Assembly: GCA_003222635.1 (NCBI GenBank)
Contig: QHWQ01000015.1
Span: 1 to 37,941 of the forward strand
Length of the DNA stretch: 37,941 bases
Source: Acidobacteriota bacterium
GTDB taxonomy: Bacteria > Acidobacteriota > Vicinamibacteria > Vicinamibacterales > UBA2999
Direction: 5' to 3'
The notes beneath the pieces are model-generated. The model made no database searches. It saw only the letters and a program-made list of their open reading frames with translations, and was not told the origin of the DNA. Shown here in pieces: positions 9,777 through 17,655 of this stretch. Numbering within the stretch: position 1 is the first letter of the stretch; every line of letters starts with the position of its first letter. The translations under genes and the position numbers were made by a program.

Positions 9777-10301
9777 ATGGCACAGATGAATCGCAATCGC
9801 GAGAAGGTCGACGCCTCGCAGCTGGAGATCAAGGACACCGTCGTCTCGATCAACCGCGTGACGAAGGTCGTCAAGGGCGGCAAGAACCTGAGCTTCAGCG
9901 CGCTCGTGGTCGTCGGCGACGGCCACGGCGTGGTCGGCTTCGGCGTCGGCAAGGCGAAGGAAGTGCCGTCGGCGATCAAGAAGGGGATTGAGGCCGCGAA
10001 GAAGAGCCTCATTCGCGTTCCGCTCAAGGGCACGACGATCCCGCATCAGGTGGTGGGCAAGTTCGGATCCGGCAGCGTGCTGCTCAAGCCGGCGCCGGAA
10101 GGCACCGGCCTCATCGCGGGCGGCGCGGTGCGTGCCGTCGTCGAGTCGGCGGGCATTCAGAACGTGCTGACCAAGTCGCTCGGATCGGCGAACCCGCACA
10201 ACGTCGTGCGCGCGACGTTCAAGGGGCTGATGGATCTGAAGGACCCGGCGCTGGTCGCGCGATATCGCGGCAAGGAAGAATCGGAGCTCGTCGGAGCGTA
10301 G
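9777..10301 (+). CDS. rpsE: 30S ribosomal protein S5
   Basis: S5 shapes decoding accuracy and the mRNA entry site. The 174-residue product contains [39 protein letters not shown] and [16 protein letters not shown] in the N-terminal double-stranded-RNA-binding fold. The C-terminal part has [20 protein letters not shown] and [17 protein letters not shown]. All hallmark motifs are intact and length is typical. The next gene, rpmD, starts after two bases. Confidence 0.98.
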   Translation: MAQMNRNREKVDASQLEIKDTVVSINRVTKVVKGGKNLSFSALVVVGDGHGVVGFGVGKAKEVPSAIKKGIEAAKKSLIRVPLKGTTIPHQVVGKFGSGSVLLKPAPEGTGLIAGGAVRAVVESAGIQNVLTKSLGSANPHNVVRATFKGLMDLKDPALVARYRGKEESELVGA

Positions 10302-10303
10302 TC

Positions 10304-10510
10304 ATGGCCAAGAAACCAGCGGCGAAGGCAGCCGCGAAGAAACTGAAAGTGACGCTCCTGCGGAGCCCGATCGGGTTCAACAAGACGCAGGGGCTGACCG
10401 TGCAGGGGATGGGGCTGCGCCGCATCCGCCACACGGTGGAGCTGCCGGACACACCGGAGACGCGCGGCATGATTCACAAGGTGCGGCATTTAGTGGAAGT
10501 CGCGGAGTAG
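10304..10510 (+). CDS. rpmD: 50S ribosomal protein L30
   Basis: L30 is a small 50S protein absent from some bacterial phyla. The family core (KVTLLRSPIGFNKTQGLTVQ, LGLRRIRHTV-like GLRRIRHTVELPDTP, and the final GMIHKVRHLVEV) is complete. The 68-residue length is above the usual 58-60 because of an Ala/Lys-rich N-terminal extension, AKKPAAKAAAKK. rplO starts three bases after the stop. Confidence 0.97.
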   Translation: MAKKPAAKAAAKKLKVTLLRSPIGFNKTQGLTVQGMGLRRIRHTVELPDTPETRGMIHKVRHLVEVAE

Positions 10511-10513
10511 GCG

Positions 10514-10963
10514 ATGGATCAGAGCACTCTCAAACCGGCTCGCGGATCGAAGCACTCGAAGAAGCGCGTCGGCCGCGGGCATGGCACCGGCCAGGGCACG
10601 CAGGCGGGACGCGGCCACAAGGGCGCGCAGTCGCGCTCGGGCTACAAGTTCAAGCGCGGCTTCGAAGGCGGCCAGATGCCGCTGCACCGCCGCATCCCGA
10701 AGCGCGGATTCCACAACCCGTTCCGCATCGAATACGTCGTGGTGAACCTCGACACGATTGCGGAGCGGTTCGACGCGAACACGGTCGTGACGCCGGAGCT
10801 GCTGCGCGAGCGCGGCGTCGTGCGGAGCGCCGGAAAGATCAAGGTGCTGGCGCGCGGCGACGTGTCGAAGAAGCTGACCGTCCGCGCGCACAAGTTCAGC
10901 GGCAAGGCGGCCGAGAAGCTCGCCGCCGCTGGTGGAGCGGCAGAGGTACTCGGCGGGGCGTAA
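10514..10963 (+). CDS. rplO: 50S ribosomal protein L15 (stop codon inside a repeat)
   Basis: L15 is a late-assembly 50S protein with a long basic N-terminal arm. The 149-residue product shows RGSKHSKKRVGRGHGTGQG, SGYKFKRGFEGGQMPLHRR and PKRGFHNPF, then the globular domain ending in LTVRAHKFSGKAAEKLAAAGG. The last three residues (GGA) and the TAA stop are encoded by the left hairpin of repeat copy B (10952-11006), so the natural end of the gene was probably rewritten when the element arrived. This alters only the extreme C-terminus. Confidence 0.97.
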   Translation: MDQSTLKPARGSKHSKKRVGRGHGTGQGTQAGRGHKGAQSRSGYKFKRGFEGGQMPLHRRIPKRGFHNPFRIEYVVVNLDTIAERFDANTVVTPELLRERGVVRSAGKIKVLARGDVSKKLTVRAHKFSGKAAEKLAAAGGAAEVLGGA

Positions 10964-11006
10964 AGCCCCGCCCTACACCGTGTAGGGCGCCGCTTTACGC
11001 GGTGCC
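10952..11006 (+). repeat. Double-hairpin GTAAA-loop repeat, copy B (rplO-secY gap)
   Basis: Same design as copy A at 7252-7328, but compact. The left hairpin is GGCGGGGC, loop GTAAA, GCCCCGCC (10952-10972). The central palindrome is CCCTACAC, one base, GTGTAGGG (10971-10987). The right hairpin is GGCGCCGC, loop TTTAC, GCGGTGCC (10986-11006), with one mismatch. The stem bases differ between copies yet remain paired, which is covariation pointing to a maintained or self-templated structure. The element contains the rplO stop and ends 15 bases before the secY start. Confidence 0.87.
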
Positions 11007-11021
11007 AAATGGGTAATAGCG

Positions 11022-12416
<1,395 letters not shown>

Positions 12417-12427
12417 ACGCAAGGCCG

Positions 12428-12483
12428 CGGGACGGGGGCACGCGTCCCGGAGCCAGGGGGACAGCGCCGCGCGTGCGCGGCGC
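12428..12483 (+). repeat. Two short inverted repeats in the secY-adk gap
   Basis: The 78-base gap after secY holds two hairpins. The first is CGGGACG (12428-12434) with CGTCCCG (12443-12449). The second is GCGCCGCG (12464-12471), loop CGTG, CGCGGCGC (12476-12483), a perfect 8-base stem. The second ends immediately before the adk ribosome-binding site CAGGAGA. Neither is followed by a T-run, so they do not look like intrinsic terminators. They may be a repeat element like those in other gaps of this operon, or a control point for adk translation. Confidence 0.6.
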
Positions 12484-12494
12484 CAGGAGACACT

Positions 12495-13220
12495 GTGGGG
12501 CTGAACGTGATCATGATGGGACCACCCGGCGCGGGCAAAGGCACGCAGGCGGGGCGGTTCGCACGTGAACGGGGGTTGTTGAAAATCTCGACTGGCGACA
12601 TCCTTCGCGCGGCGATCAAGGCGGATTCGCCGGTGGGCCTGCGCGCGAAGACGCTGATGCATCGCGGCGAGCTGGTTGACGACGCGACGATGATCGACAT
12701 CGTGCGCGAGCGGCTGCTGCAGCCCGATGCACAGCCGGGGTTCGTGCTCGACGGGTTCCCCCGGACGGTCGTGCAGGCCGAGGCGCTCGATCGCATCGTC
12801 GCCGAGCGCAACAACGGGCCGCTCGTCGTCGTGGACGTGCGGGTGCCGGAGAAAGAGCTGGTGCGGCGCCTGGCGAGCCGGCTGATTTGCTCGAAGTGCG
12901 GCGCCAACGCGGAACTGCCGAAGGCCGGCGAGCCTGCGGCGGCGCGCTGCGCGAGGTGCGGCGGCGAGCTGGTGCAGCGCGTGGACGACAACGAGCAGGT
13001 CGTCCTCGAGCGCCTGAAAGTGTACGAACGGGAGACCAAGCCGCTCGTCGAGTTCTATCGCGACCGCCCGACGTTCCGCATCGTCAACGGTGCGCAGGGG
13101 CTGGAGCGGGTAGCGCACGAGCTCGACACGGTCATTGACGATGCGGCGCTGGTCGGCGCGAAAGAGGCGGCGGCCGAGGCGGTGAAGGCCGTATCGCCGG
13201 AGAAAGCAGCGCGCGCATGA
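12495..13220 (+). CDS. adk: Adenylate kinase, zinc-lid form
   Basis: Adenylate kinase interconverts ATP + AMP and 2 ADP in the cytoplasm. It starts at GTG 12495 after AGGAG. The 241-residue product has the P-loop GPPGAGKGT (residues 9-17), STGDILRAAI, the AMP-binding GFVLDGFPRTVVQAEAL, and a long-lid domain with four cysteines (C132, C135, C152, C155) typical of the zinc-stabilised LID of many non-enteric bacteria. The C-terminal end is extended by about 25 residues rich in Ala/Glu/Lys compared with the usual 214-217. The stop overlaps map (ATGA). Confidence 0.97.
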   Translation: MGLNVIMMGPPGAGKGTQAGRFARERGLLKISTGDILRAAIKADSPVGLRAKTLMHRGELVDDATMIDIVRERLLQPDAQPGFVLDGFPRTVVQAEALDRIVAERNNGPLVVVDVRVPEKELVRRLASRLICSKCGANAELPKAGEPAAARCARCGGELVQRVDDNEQVVLERLKVYERETKPLVEFYRDRPTFRIVNGAQGLERVAHELDTVIDDAALVGAKEAAAEAVKAVSPEKAARA

Positions 13221-14020
13221 TCGTCTGCCGGTCGAAGGCCGAAATCGACAAGCTCCGCCGGGTGAATCAGCTCGTGGCGGAAGTGCTCGCCGAATTGCGC
13301 CGGATGGCGGCGCCCGGCGTGACGACGGCCGATATCGACCGGGTGGCGGAAGAGCGCGTGCGGGCGGCGGGCGCGGAGCCGGCGTTCAAGGGATATCACG
13401 GGTATCCGGCGACGGTGTGCGTGTCGGCCAACGAGCAGGTGGTACATGGGATCCCGTCGAAGCGTCCGCTCGTCGAAGGAGACATCCTCTCCATCGACAT
13501 GGGCGCGCGGCTCGACGGTTTCTTCGGCGATTGCGCGGTGACCGTCCCGATCGGGACGGTGTCGCCGCAGGCGTCCGAGCTGCTGCGCGTCACCGAGGAG
13601 GCGCTGTTTCATGGGATCGAGGCGGTCAAGCCCGGGGCGCGCGTCTCGGACATCGGCGCGGCGATCCAGCAGCACGTCGAGGCCCACGGGTTCTCGGTGG
13701 TGCGCGAGTTCGTCGGCCACGGCATCGGCACCGCGCTGCACGAGGAGCCGCAAATCGCCAACTACGGTCCCGGCGGACGCGGGCCGCGGCTGGCGGAAGG
13801 CATGGTGCTCGCGATCGAACCGATGGTGAACGCCGGCAAGCCGGCGGTGAAGGTGCTGTCCGACGGCTGGACGGCGGTGACGCGGGACGGGAGCCTGTCG
13901 GCGCACTTCGAGCACGCGGTCGTCGTGAGCGCGGAGGGGCGCGAAATCCTGACGCTGCTGCCGGCGGACGCCGCGCGCGCGGCAGGGCGCGCCTTGTCGG
14001 GCGCGCCGACGGAAGCGTGA
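13217..14020 (+). CDS. map: Methionine aminopeptidase, type I
   Basis: This enzyme removes the N-terminal Met from nascent proteins. The 267-residue product has the pita-bread fold motifs of type [21 protein letters not shown], the metal ligands in [17 protein letters not shown] (two Asp), [12 protein letters not shown] (His), MVLAIEPM (Glu) and [10 protein letters not shown] (Glu). It starts at ATG 13217, overlapping adk. The C-terminal tail of about 15 residues is Ala-rich and its stop overlaps the infA start (GTGA). Association with adk and infA is the usual spc-operon order in many bacteria. Confidence 0.98.
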   Translation: MIVCRSKAEIDKLRRVNQLVAEVLAELRRMAAPGVTTADIDRVAEERVRAAGAEPAFKGYHGYPATVCVSANEQVVHGIPSKRPLVEGDILSIDMGARLDGFFGDCAVTVPIGTVSPQASELLRVTEEALFHGIEAVKPGARVSDIGAAIQQHVEAHGFSVVREFVGHGIGTALHEEPQIANYGPGGRGPRLAEGMVLAIEPMVNAGKPAVKVLSDGWTAVTRDGSLSAHFEHAVVVSAEGREILTLLPADAARAAGRALSGAPTEA

Positions 14021-14220
14021 GCGAGCGGACGGTCGAAGGGATCGTCCGGGCGCAGCTGCCGAGCGGGTTGTACGAAGTGGAAGTCGATGCGCACCGCATC
14101 ACGGCGCACATCGGCGGCGGGCTCGAGCGGAATTTCGTCCGCGTGCTCGTGGGCGATCGAGTGATCGTCGAATTGACGCCACGGGACCTGACGCGAGGTC
14201 GAATCGTCAGGAAAGCGTAG
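14017..14220 (+). CDS. infA: Translation initiation factor IF-1
   Basis: IF-1 blocks the A site during initiation. The 67-residue frame from GTG 14017 reads [20 protein letters not shown], then [20 protein letters not shown] (family HISGKMRKNFIR) and [18 protein letters not shown], the clear IF-1 OB-fold. It is a few residues shorter than the usual 72 at the N-terminus. The gene is hidden in the track inside the shadow ORF 13417-14220. It overlaps the map stop by four bases, so translation is probably coupled. Confidence 0.94.
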   Translation: MSERTVEGIVRAQLPSGLYEVEVDAHRITAHIGGGLERNFVRVLVGDRVIVELTPRDLTRGRIVRKA

Positions 14221-14240
14221 CGAGGAAAGCGTGGACGCGT

Positions 14241-14354
14241 ATGAAGGTCAGGGCATCGGTCAAACGGATTTGCGACAAGTGCAAGATCGTGCGGCGCCGC
14301 GGGGTGGTGCGCGTGATCTGCACCAACGCGAAGCACAAGCAGAGGCAGGGGTAA
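14241..14354 (+). CDS. rpmJ: 50S ribosomal protein L36, zinc-binding form
   Basis: L36 is the smallest 50S protein. The 37-residue frame [20 protein letters not shown] with the end [13 protein letters not shown] has the zinc ligands C11, C14, C27 and H32 and the full family length. It is too short for the ORF track. It lies between infA and rpsM as expected. The upstream AGGAAAGCGTGGA gives a possible ribosome-binding site. Confidence 0.97.
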   Translation: MKVRASVKRICDKCKIVRRRGVVRVICTNAKHKQRQG

Positions 14355-14358
14355 TTCG

Positions 14359-14733
14359 ATGGCGCGTATTGCAGGCGTTGATCTGCCGCGGACCAAGCGG
14401 ATCGAGATCGGCCTTACCTACATCTACGGCATCGGGCGGAAGCGCTCGAACGATGTCCTCGGCGCGGCGGGCGTCAGCCCCGACATCCGCGTGAAGGATC
14501 TCTCCGAGGACGACGTCCGCAAGATCAGCCGCGTGCTGGAAGAGCAGGGCGGCGTGGAAGGCGATCTCCGCAAGGAGATCTCGATGAACATCAAGCGGCT
14601 GATGGAGATCGGCTGCTACCGCGGCCTGCGGCACCGGAGAAACCTCCCGGTGCGCGGCCAGCGGACGCGCACGAACGCGCGCACGCGAAAGGGCCCGAGG
14701 AAGGGCGCAATCGCAAAAAAGAAGACAGTGTGA
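14359..14733 (+). CDS. rpsM: 30S ribosomal protein S13
   Basis: S13 contacts tRNA and the 50S subunit from the 30S head. The 124-residue product begins [20 protein letters not shown] and contains [14 protein letters not shown] (usual spacing), the helix-turn-helix [17 protein letters not shown] and the basic C-terminal [20 protein letters not shown] (partly quoted). Length is normal. The 3' end, encoding the KKKTV tail, is followed by a near duplicate of itself (14733-14749). Confidence 0.98.
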   Translation: MARIAGVDLPRTKRIEIGLTYIYGIGRKRSNDVLGAAGVSPDIRVKDLSEDDVRKISRVLEEQGGVEGDLRKEISMNIKRLMEIGCYRGLRHRRNLPVRGQRTRTNARTRKGPRKGAIAKKKTV

Positions 14734-14749
14734 AAAAGAAGACGGTTTA
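14716..14749 (+). repeat. 17-base imperfect tandem duplication at the rpsM 3' end
   Basis: The unit AAAAAGAAGACAGTGTG (14716-14732) is followed directly by AAAAAGAAGACGGTTTA (14733-14749); 13 of 17 bases are identical. The first unit encodes the end of S13 and most of its stop. The second fills the space before rpsK and supplies its purine-rich leader. It looks like a small slippage duplication and may create the rpsK ribosome-binding context. Confidence 0.7.
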
Positions 14750-14753
14750 ACGT

Positions 14754-15206
14754 ATGGCAAAAGCAGTAGCAGACGCCACCGCCCCTCCTGAAAAAGGAAA
14801 GGGCGAAGGCGGAAAGAAGCCGGCGCGCAAGACGTTCAAGAAGCGCGGCGAGAAGCGCGTCGTCCATCACGGCTACGTGCACATCCACGCCTCGTTCAAC
14901 AACACGCACATCACCATCACCGACACCGAGGGGAACGTCATCGCGTGGTCGAGCGCGGGCGGCATCGGCTTCAAGGGGTCGCGCAAGGGGACGCCGTTTG
15001 CCGCGACGCAGGCCGCCATCAACGCGGGCAACACCGCGAAGACCTACGGCCTCCGCACGGTCGACGTGAAGGTGAAGGGACCGGGGTCGGGGCGCGAGTC
15101 GGCGATTCGCGCGCTGCAGACGGTCGGGATCGAGGTGAAGTCGATCCGCGACGTCACGCCGATTCCGCACAATGGCTGCCGCCCGACCAAGCGGCGCCGC
15201 GTCTGA
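14754..15206 (+). CDS. rpsK: 30S ribosomal protein S11
   Basis: S11 forms part of the 30S platform and the mRNA exit cleft. The family core is complete: [72 protein letters not shown] and the strongly conserved end [18 protein letters not shown]. The 150-residue length exceeds the usual 128-130 because of a charged N-terminal extension of about 30 residues rich in Lys, Gly and Ala. The start at ATG 14754 follows rpsM by 20 bases. Confidence 0.98.
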   Translation: MAKAVADATAPPEKGKGEGGKKPARKTFKKRGEKRVVHHGYVHIHASFNNTHITITDTEGNVIAWSSAGGIGFKGSRKGTPFAATQAAINAGNTAKTYGLRTVDVKVKGPGSGRESAIRALQTVGIEVKSIRDVTPIPHNGCRPTKRRRV

Positions 15207-15230
15207 GAGATTGAGAGAGGATTCGATTTA

Positions 15231-15860
15231 ATGGCTCGATACATTGGACCCGTCTGCCGCCTGTGCCGCCGCGAGGGGATGAAGCTGTTCCTCAAGGGCG
15301 AGCGCTGCTACACGGAGAAGTGCGCGATCGAGAAGCGCAACTTCGCGCCGGGGCAGCACGGGAAGTCGCGGAAGCAGAAGCTCGCCGGCTACGGCGTGCA
15401 GCTGCGCGAGAAGCAGAAGGTCAAGCGCATCTACGGCGTGCTGGAGGATCAGTTCCGCCTTTACTTCGAGCAGGCGGAGCGGACGCGCGGCATCACCGGC
15501 GAGACGCTGCTGCAGCTGCTCGAGCGGCGGCTCGACAACGTCGCCTATCGCCTCGGCTTCGCGACGTCACGTCCGCAGGCGCGGCAGCTGGTGCGGCACG
15601 GCCACTTCACCGTGAACGGCAAGAAGGTGGACATCCCCTCGTTCTCGGTCAAGCCGGGTGACGTCGTGGCGGTGCGGCAGACCAGCCGCAAGAACGCGTC
15701 CATTGCGCACGCGCTCGAGGAAGTGAAGGGGCGCGGCGTGCCGGAATGGCTCGTCTTCGACGCCGAAGGCATGTCGGCGAAGATCAACTCGATTCCGACG
15801 CGCGAGCAGATCAACCTGCCGGTGCAGGAGCAGCTGATCGTCGAGCTGTATTCGAAATAG
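15231..15860 (+). CDS. rpsD: 30S ribosomal protein S4, zinc-binding form
   Basis: S4 nucleates 30S assembly and is often the autorepressor of the alpha operon. The 209-residue product has an N-terminal zinc motif with C9, C12, C26 and C31 ([20 protein letters not shown]), then [14 protein letters not shown], and an S4 RNA-binding domain ([38 protein letters not shown]). The end [19 protein letters not shown] is typical. The ribosome-binding site GAGAGAGGA is strong. A heptad-repeat element begins on the base after the stop. Confidence 0.98.
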   Translation: MARYIGPVCRLCRREGMKLFLKGERCYTEKCAIEKRNFAPGQHGKSRKQKLAGYGVQLREKQKVKRIYGVLEDQFRLYFEQAERTRGITGETLLQLLERRLDNVAYRLGFATSRPQARQLVRHGHFTVNGKKVDIPSFSVKPGDVVAVRQTSRKNASIAHALEEVKGRGVPEWLVFDAEGMSAKINSIPTREQINLPVQEQLIVELYSK

Positions 15861-15927
15861 TTGGCAGTTGGTAGTTGGTAGTTGGTAGTTGTGGTTCTAC
15901 GAACTACCAACTACTGACTACGAACTA
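15861..15927 (+). repeat. Inverted heptad-repeat element (TTGGTAG units) after rpsD
   Basis: Immediately after the rpsD stop there are four 7-base units, TTGGCAG then three TTGGTAG (15861-15888). After a short spacer the same heptads recur in inverted orientation (15899-15927; TAGTTCG, TAGTCAG, TAGTTGG and TAGTTCG when read on the minus strand). Twelve bases of perfect pairing exist (GTAGTTGGTAGT with 15903-15914). The whole could fold into one long hairpin with register slippage by sevens. It resembles short tandemly repeated heptamer elements known from other bacteria; no function is shown. Confidence 0.8.
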
Positions 15928-15937
15928 GGTCGCAACC

Positions 15938-16018
15938 GCCGGCCCGCAGCCTTACAGACCTGCGGCGGGAGGCCGGCGGATCAACATGCAGGTCTGGAGG
16001 CCGGGGCTGCCGGCCCGC
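15938..16018 (+). repeat. GC-rich direct and inverted repeat before rpoA
   Basis: GCCGGCCCGC occurs twice in direct orientation (15938-15947 and 16009-16018), bracketing the element. Within it, CAGACCTGC (15955-15963) is the inverse of GCAGGTCTG (15988-15996), and GGAGGCCGG occurs at 15968-15976 and 15996-16004. It follows the heptad element after ten bases and ends 19 bases before the rpoA start. The composition and design differ from the other elements in the operon, so this is a separate family or a composite. Confidence 0.7.
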
Positions 16019-16037
16019 TGGCGAAAGGAAGAACGCA

Positions 16038-17027
16038 ATGCTGTGGAAAGGTTTTCAGCGTCCCAAGCGTCTCGACTTCGAGCGCGAAACACTCACGGAG
16101 CGGTTCGGCCGCTTCTACGCGCAGCCGTTCGAGCGCGGCTTCGGCACGACGATCGGCAACGCCCTGCGGCGCGTCCTGCTCTCCTCGATTGAGGGCGCGG
16201 CGATCACCGCCGTGAAGATCGACGGCGTGCTGCACGAGTTCTCGCCGATCCCCGGCGTCGTCGAGGATGCGACCGACATCATCCTGAACCTGAAGCAGAT
16301 TCCGCTGAAACTGCACGTCGACTACACCAAGACGCTCTACCTGCGCGTCGACAAGCCGGGCATCGTCCGCGCGAAGGACATCGAGGTCGATCAGGACGTC
16401 GAGATCCTCGAGCCGGAAGCGCACATCGCGACCGTCTCGGACGGCGGCAAGCTGCACATGGAGCTGCGCATGAAGCGCGGCCGCGGCTACGTCTCGGCGG
16501 ACAAGAACTTCGACGAGGACCTCGGCATCGGCTGGATTCCCGTCGACTCGGTGCACTCGCCGGTGAAGAAGGTGAACTATCTCGTCGAGGCGGCGCGTCT
16601 CGGCCAGACCACCGACTACGACAAGCTGACCATCGACGTGTGGACCAACGGCTCGGTGACGGCGCAGGACGCGGTGTCGCTGGCGGCGAAGCTGATTCGC
16701 GATCACCTGAACATCTTCATCAACCTGGAAGATGTCGCCGATCAGCCGGCGGAGGCGCAGGCCGATCAGCCCGGACGCGCCGGCGCGCTCAACGAGAATC
16801 TCGACAAGAGCGTCGAGGAGCTGGAGCTCTCGGTGCGGTCGTACAACTGCCTGAAGAACGCGAACATCCGCACGATTCGCGAGCTGGTGCAGAAGACCGA
16901 GGCCGAGATGCTGAAAACGAAGAACTTCGGCCGCAAGTCGCTCAACGAGATCAAGGAGATCCTGCACAGCATGGGTCTGAGCCTCGGCATGCGCGTCGAT
17001 CAGCCGGCGGGGGCGCACTCGGAGTAG
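16038..17027 (+). CDS. rpoA: RNA polymerase alpha subunit
   Basis: Alpha dimerises to scaffold RNA polymerase and its C-terminal domain contacts UP elements and activators. The 329-residue product has the N-terminal assembly domain ([51 protein letters not shown]) and an intact C-terminal domain from about residue 255 ([36 protein letters not shown]). A flexible linker rich in Ala, Asp and Gln joins them. The start follows GAAAGGAAG. It is in the normal alpha-operon place. Confidence 0.98.
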   Translation: MLWKGFQRPKRLDFERETLTERFGRFYAQPFERGFGTTIGNALRRVLLSSIEGAAITAVKIDGVLHEFSPIPGVVEDATDIILNLKQIPLKLHVDYTKTLYLRVDKPGIVRAKDIEVDQDVEILEPEAHIATVSDGGKLHMELRMKRGRGYVSADKNFDEDLGIGWIPVDSVHSPVKKVNYLVEAARLGQTTDYDKLTIDVWTNGSVTAQDAVSLAAKLIRDHLNIFINLEDVADQPAEAQADQPGRAGALNENLDKSVEELELSVRSYNCLKNANIRTIRELVQKTEAEMLKTKNFGRKSLNEIKEILHSMGLSLGMRVDQPAGAHSE

Positions 17028-17032
17028 GCGGC

Positions 17033-17053
17033 CGGCAGCGGGCAGCTGGCAGG
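17033..17053 (+). repeat. Three GGCAGC-type heptads between rpoA and rplQ
   Basis: Three 7-base units, CGGCAGC, GGGCAGC and TGGCAGG, run in tandem (17033-17053) in the 34-base gap. They share the 7-base period of the rpsD-rpoA element, and TTGGCAG there is one substitution from TGGCAGG in register. This may be a degenerate fragment of the same heptad family. The evidence is modest given the short length and GC-rich background. Confidence 0.5.
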
Positions 17054-17061
17054 ACATTGCT

Positions 17062-17655
17062 ATGAGACACAACCTTGCACATCGGAAGCTGGGACGCGTC
17101 AGCGAGCACCGCACGGCGCTGCTGCGCAACCAGGCGATGGCGCTCATCAGGCACGAGCGCATCGAAACCACCATGCCGAAGGCGAAGGAGCTGCGGCCGT
17201 TCGTCGAGCGGCTGATCACCATCGCCAAGCGCGGCGTCGCCTCGGGTGAGGCGAACGGCGCCTCGCTCCACGCGCGCCGGCTCGTGCTGCAGGAGCTGCC
17301 CGACAAGGGCGTCGTCGGCAAGCTGTTCGAGTCGATCGCGCCGCGCTACGCGGAGCGGCCGGGCGGCTACACGCGCATCCTGCGCGTCGGCTACCGCCGC
17401 GGCGATTCCGCCGAAGTGGCGCAGGTCGAGCTCGTGGGCAGCGAGTACAACCCGAAGTCAGCCGAGGAGAAGGAAGCCGAGAAGGCCGCGGGACCGAAGA
17501 CCAAGAGCGTCGGCGATCGCCTGCGCGAGGTTGCCCGCGGCGCCCGCACGCGCGGCGATTCGGCGGCAGGCGGCGGCTCGAAGGGCCAGGCTGGAGGTCA
17601 GACGAAGGGCCGCGCCCAGAAGAGCACGACCCCTCGAAAGGCAGGGGGCAGCTAG
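17062..17655 (+). CDS. rplQ: 50S ribosomal protein L17 with long low-complexity C-terminal extension
   Basis: L17 is a 50S protein at the exit-tunnel rim. The first ~125 residues are a normal L17: [40 protein letters not shown] and [20 protein letters not shown]. Beyond that is an extension of about 70 residues rich in Ala, Gly, Lys, Arg, Gln and Ser, with no recognisable fold; the usual total is about 120 while this one is 197. It is the last gene of the super-operon. Its TAG stop shares the palindrome CTAG (17652-17655) with the stop of the convergent EF-G paralogue, leaving no intergenic space for a terminator. Confidence 0.96.
   Translation: MRHNLAHRKLGRVSEHRTALLRNQAMALIRHERIETTMPKAKELRPFVERLITIAKRGVASGEANGASLHARRLVLQELPDKGVVGKLFESIAPRYAERPGGYTRILRVGYRRGDSAEVAQVELVGSEYNPKSAEEKEAEKAAGPKTKSVGDRLREVARGARTRGDSAAGGGSKGQAGGQTKGRAQKSTTPRKAGGS

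Noticed and set aside
15861-15927. CRISPR-like array
   Set aside because: Units are 7 bases with no spacers and lie in both orientations; no cas genes are present.
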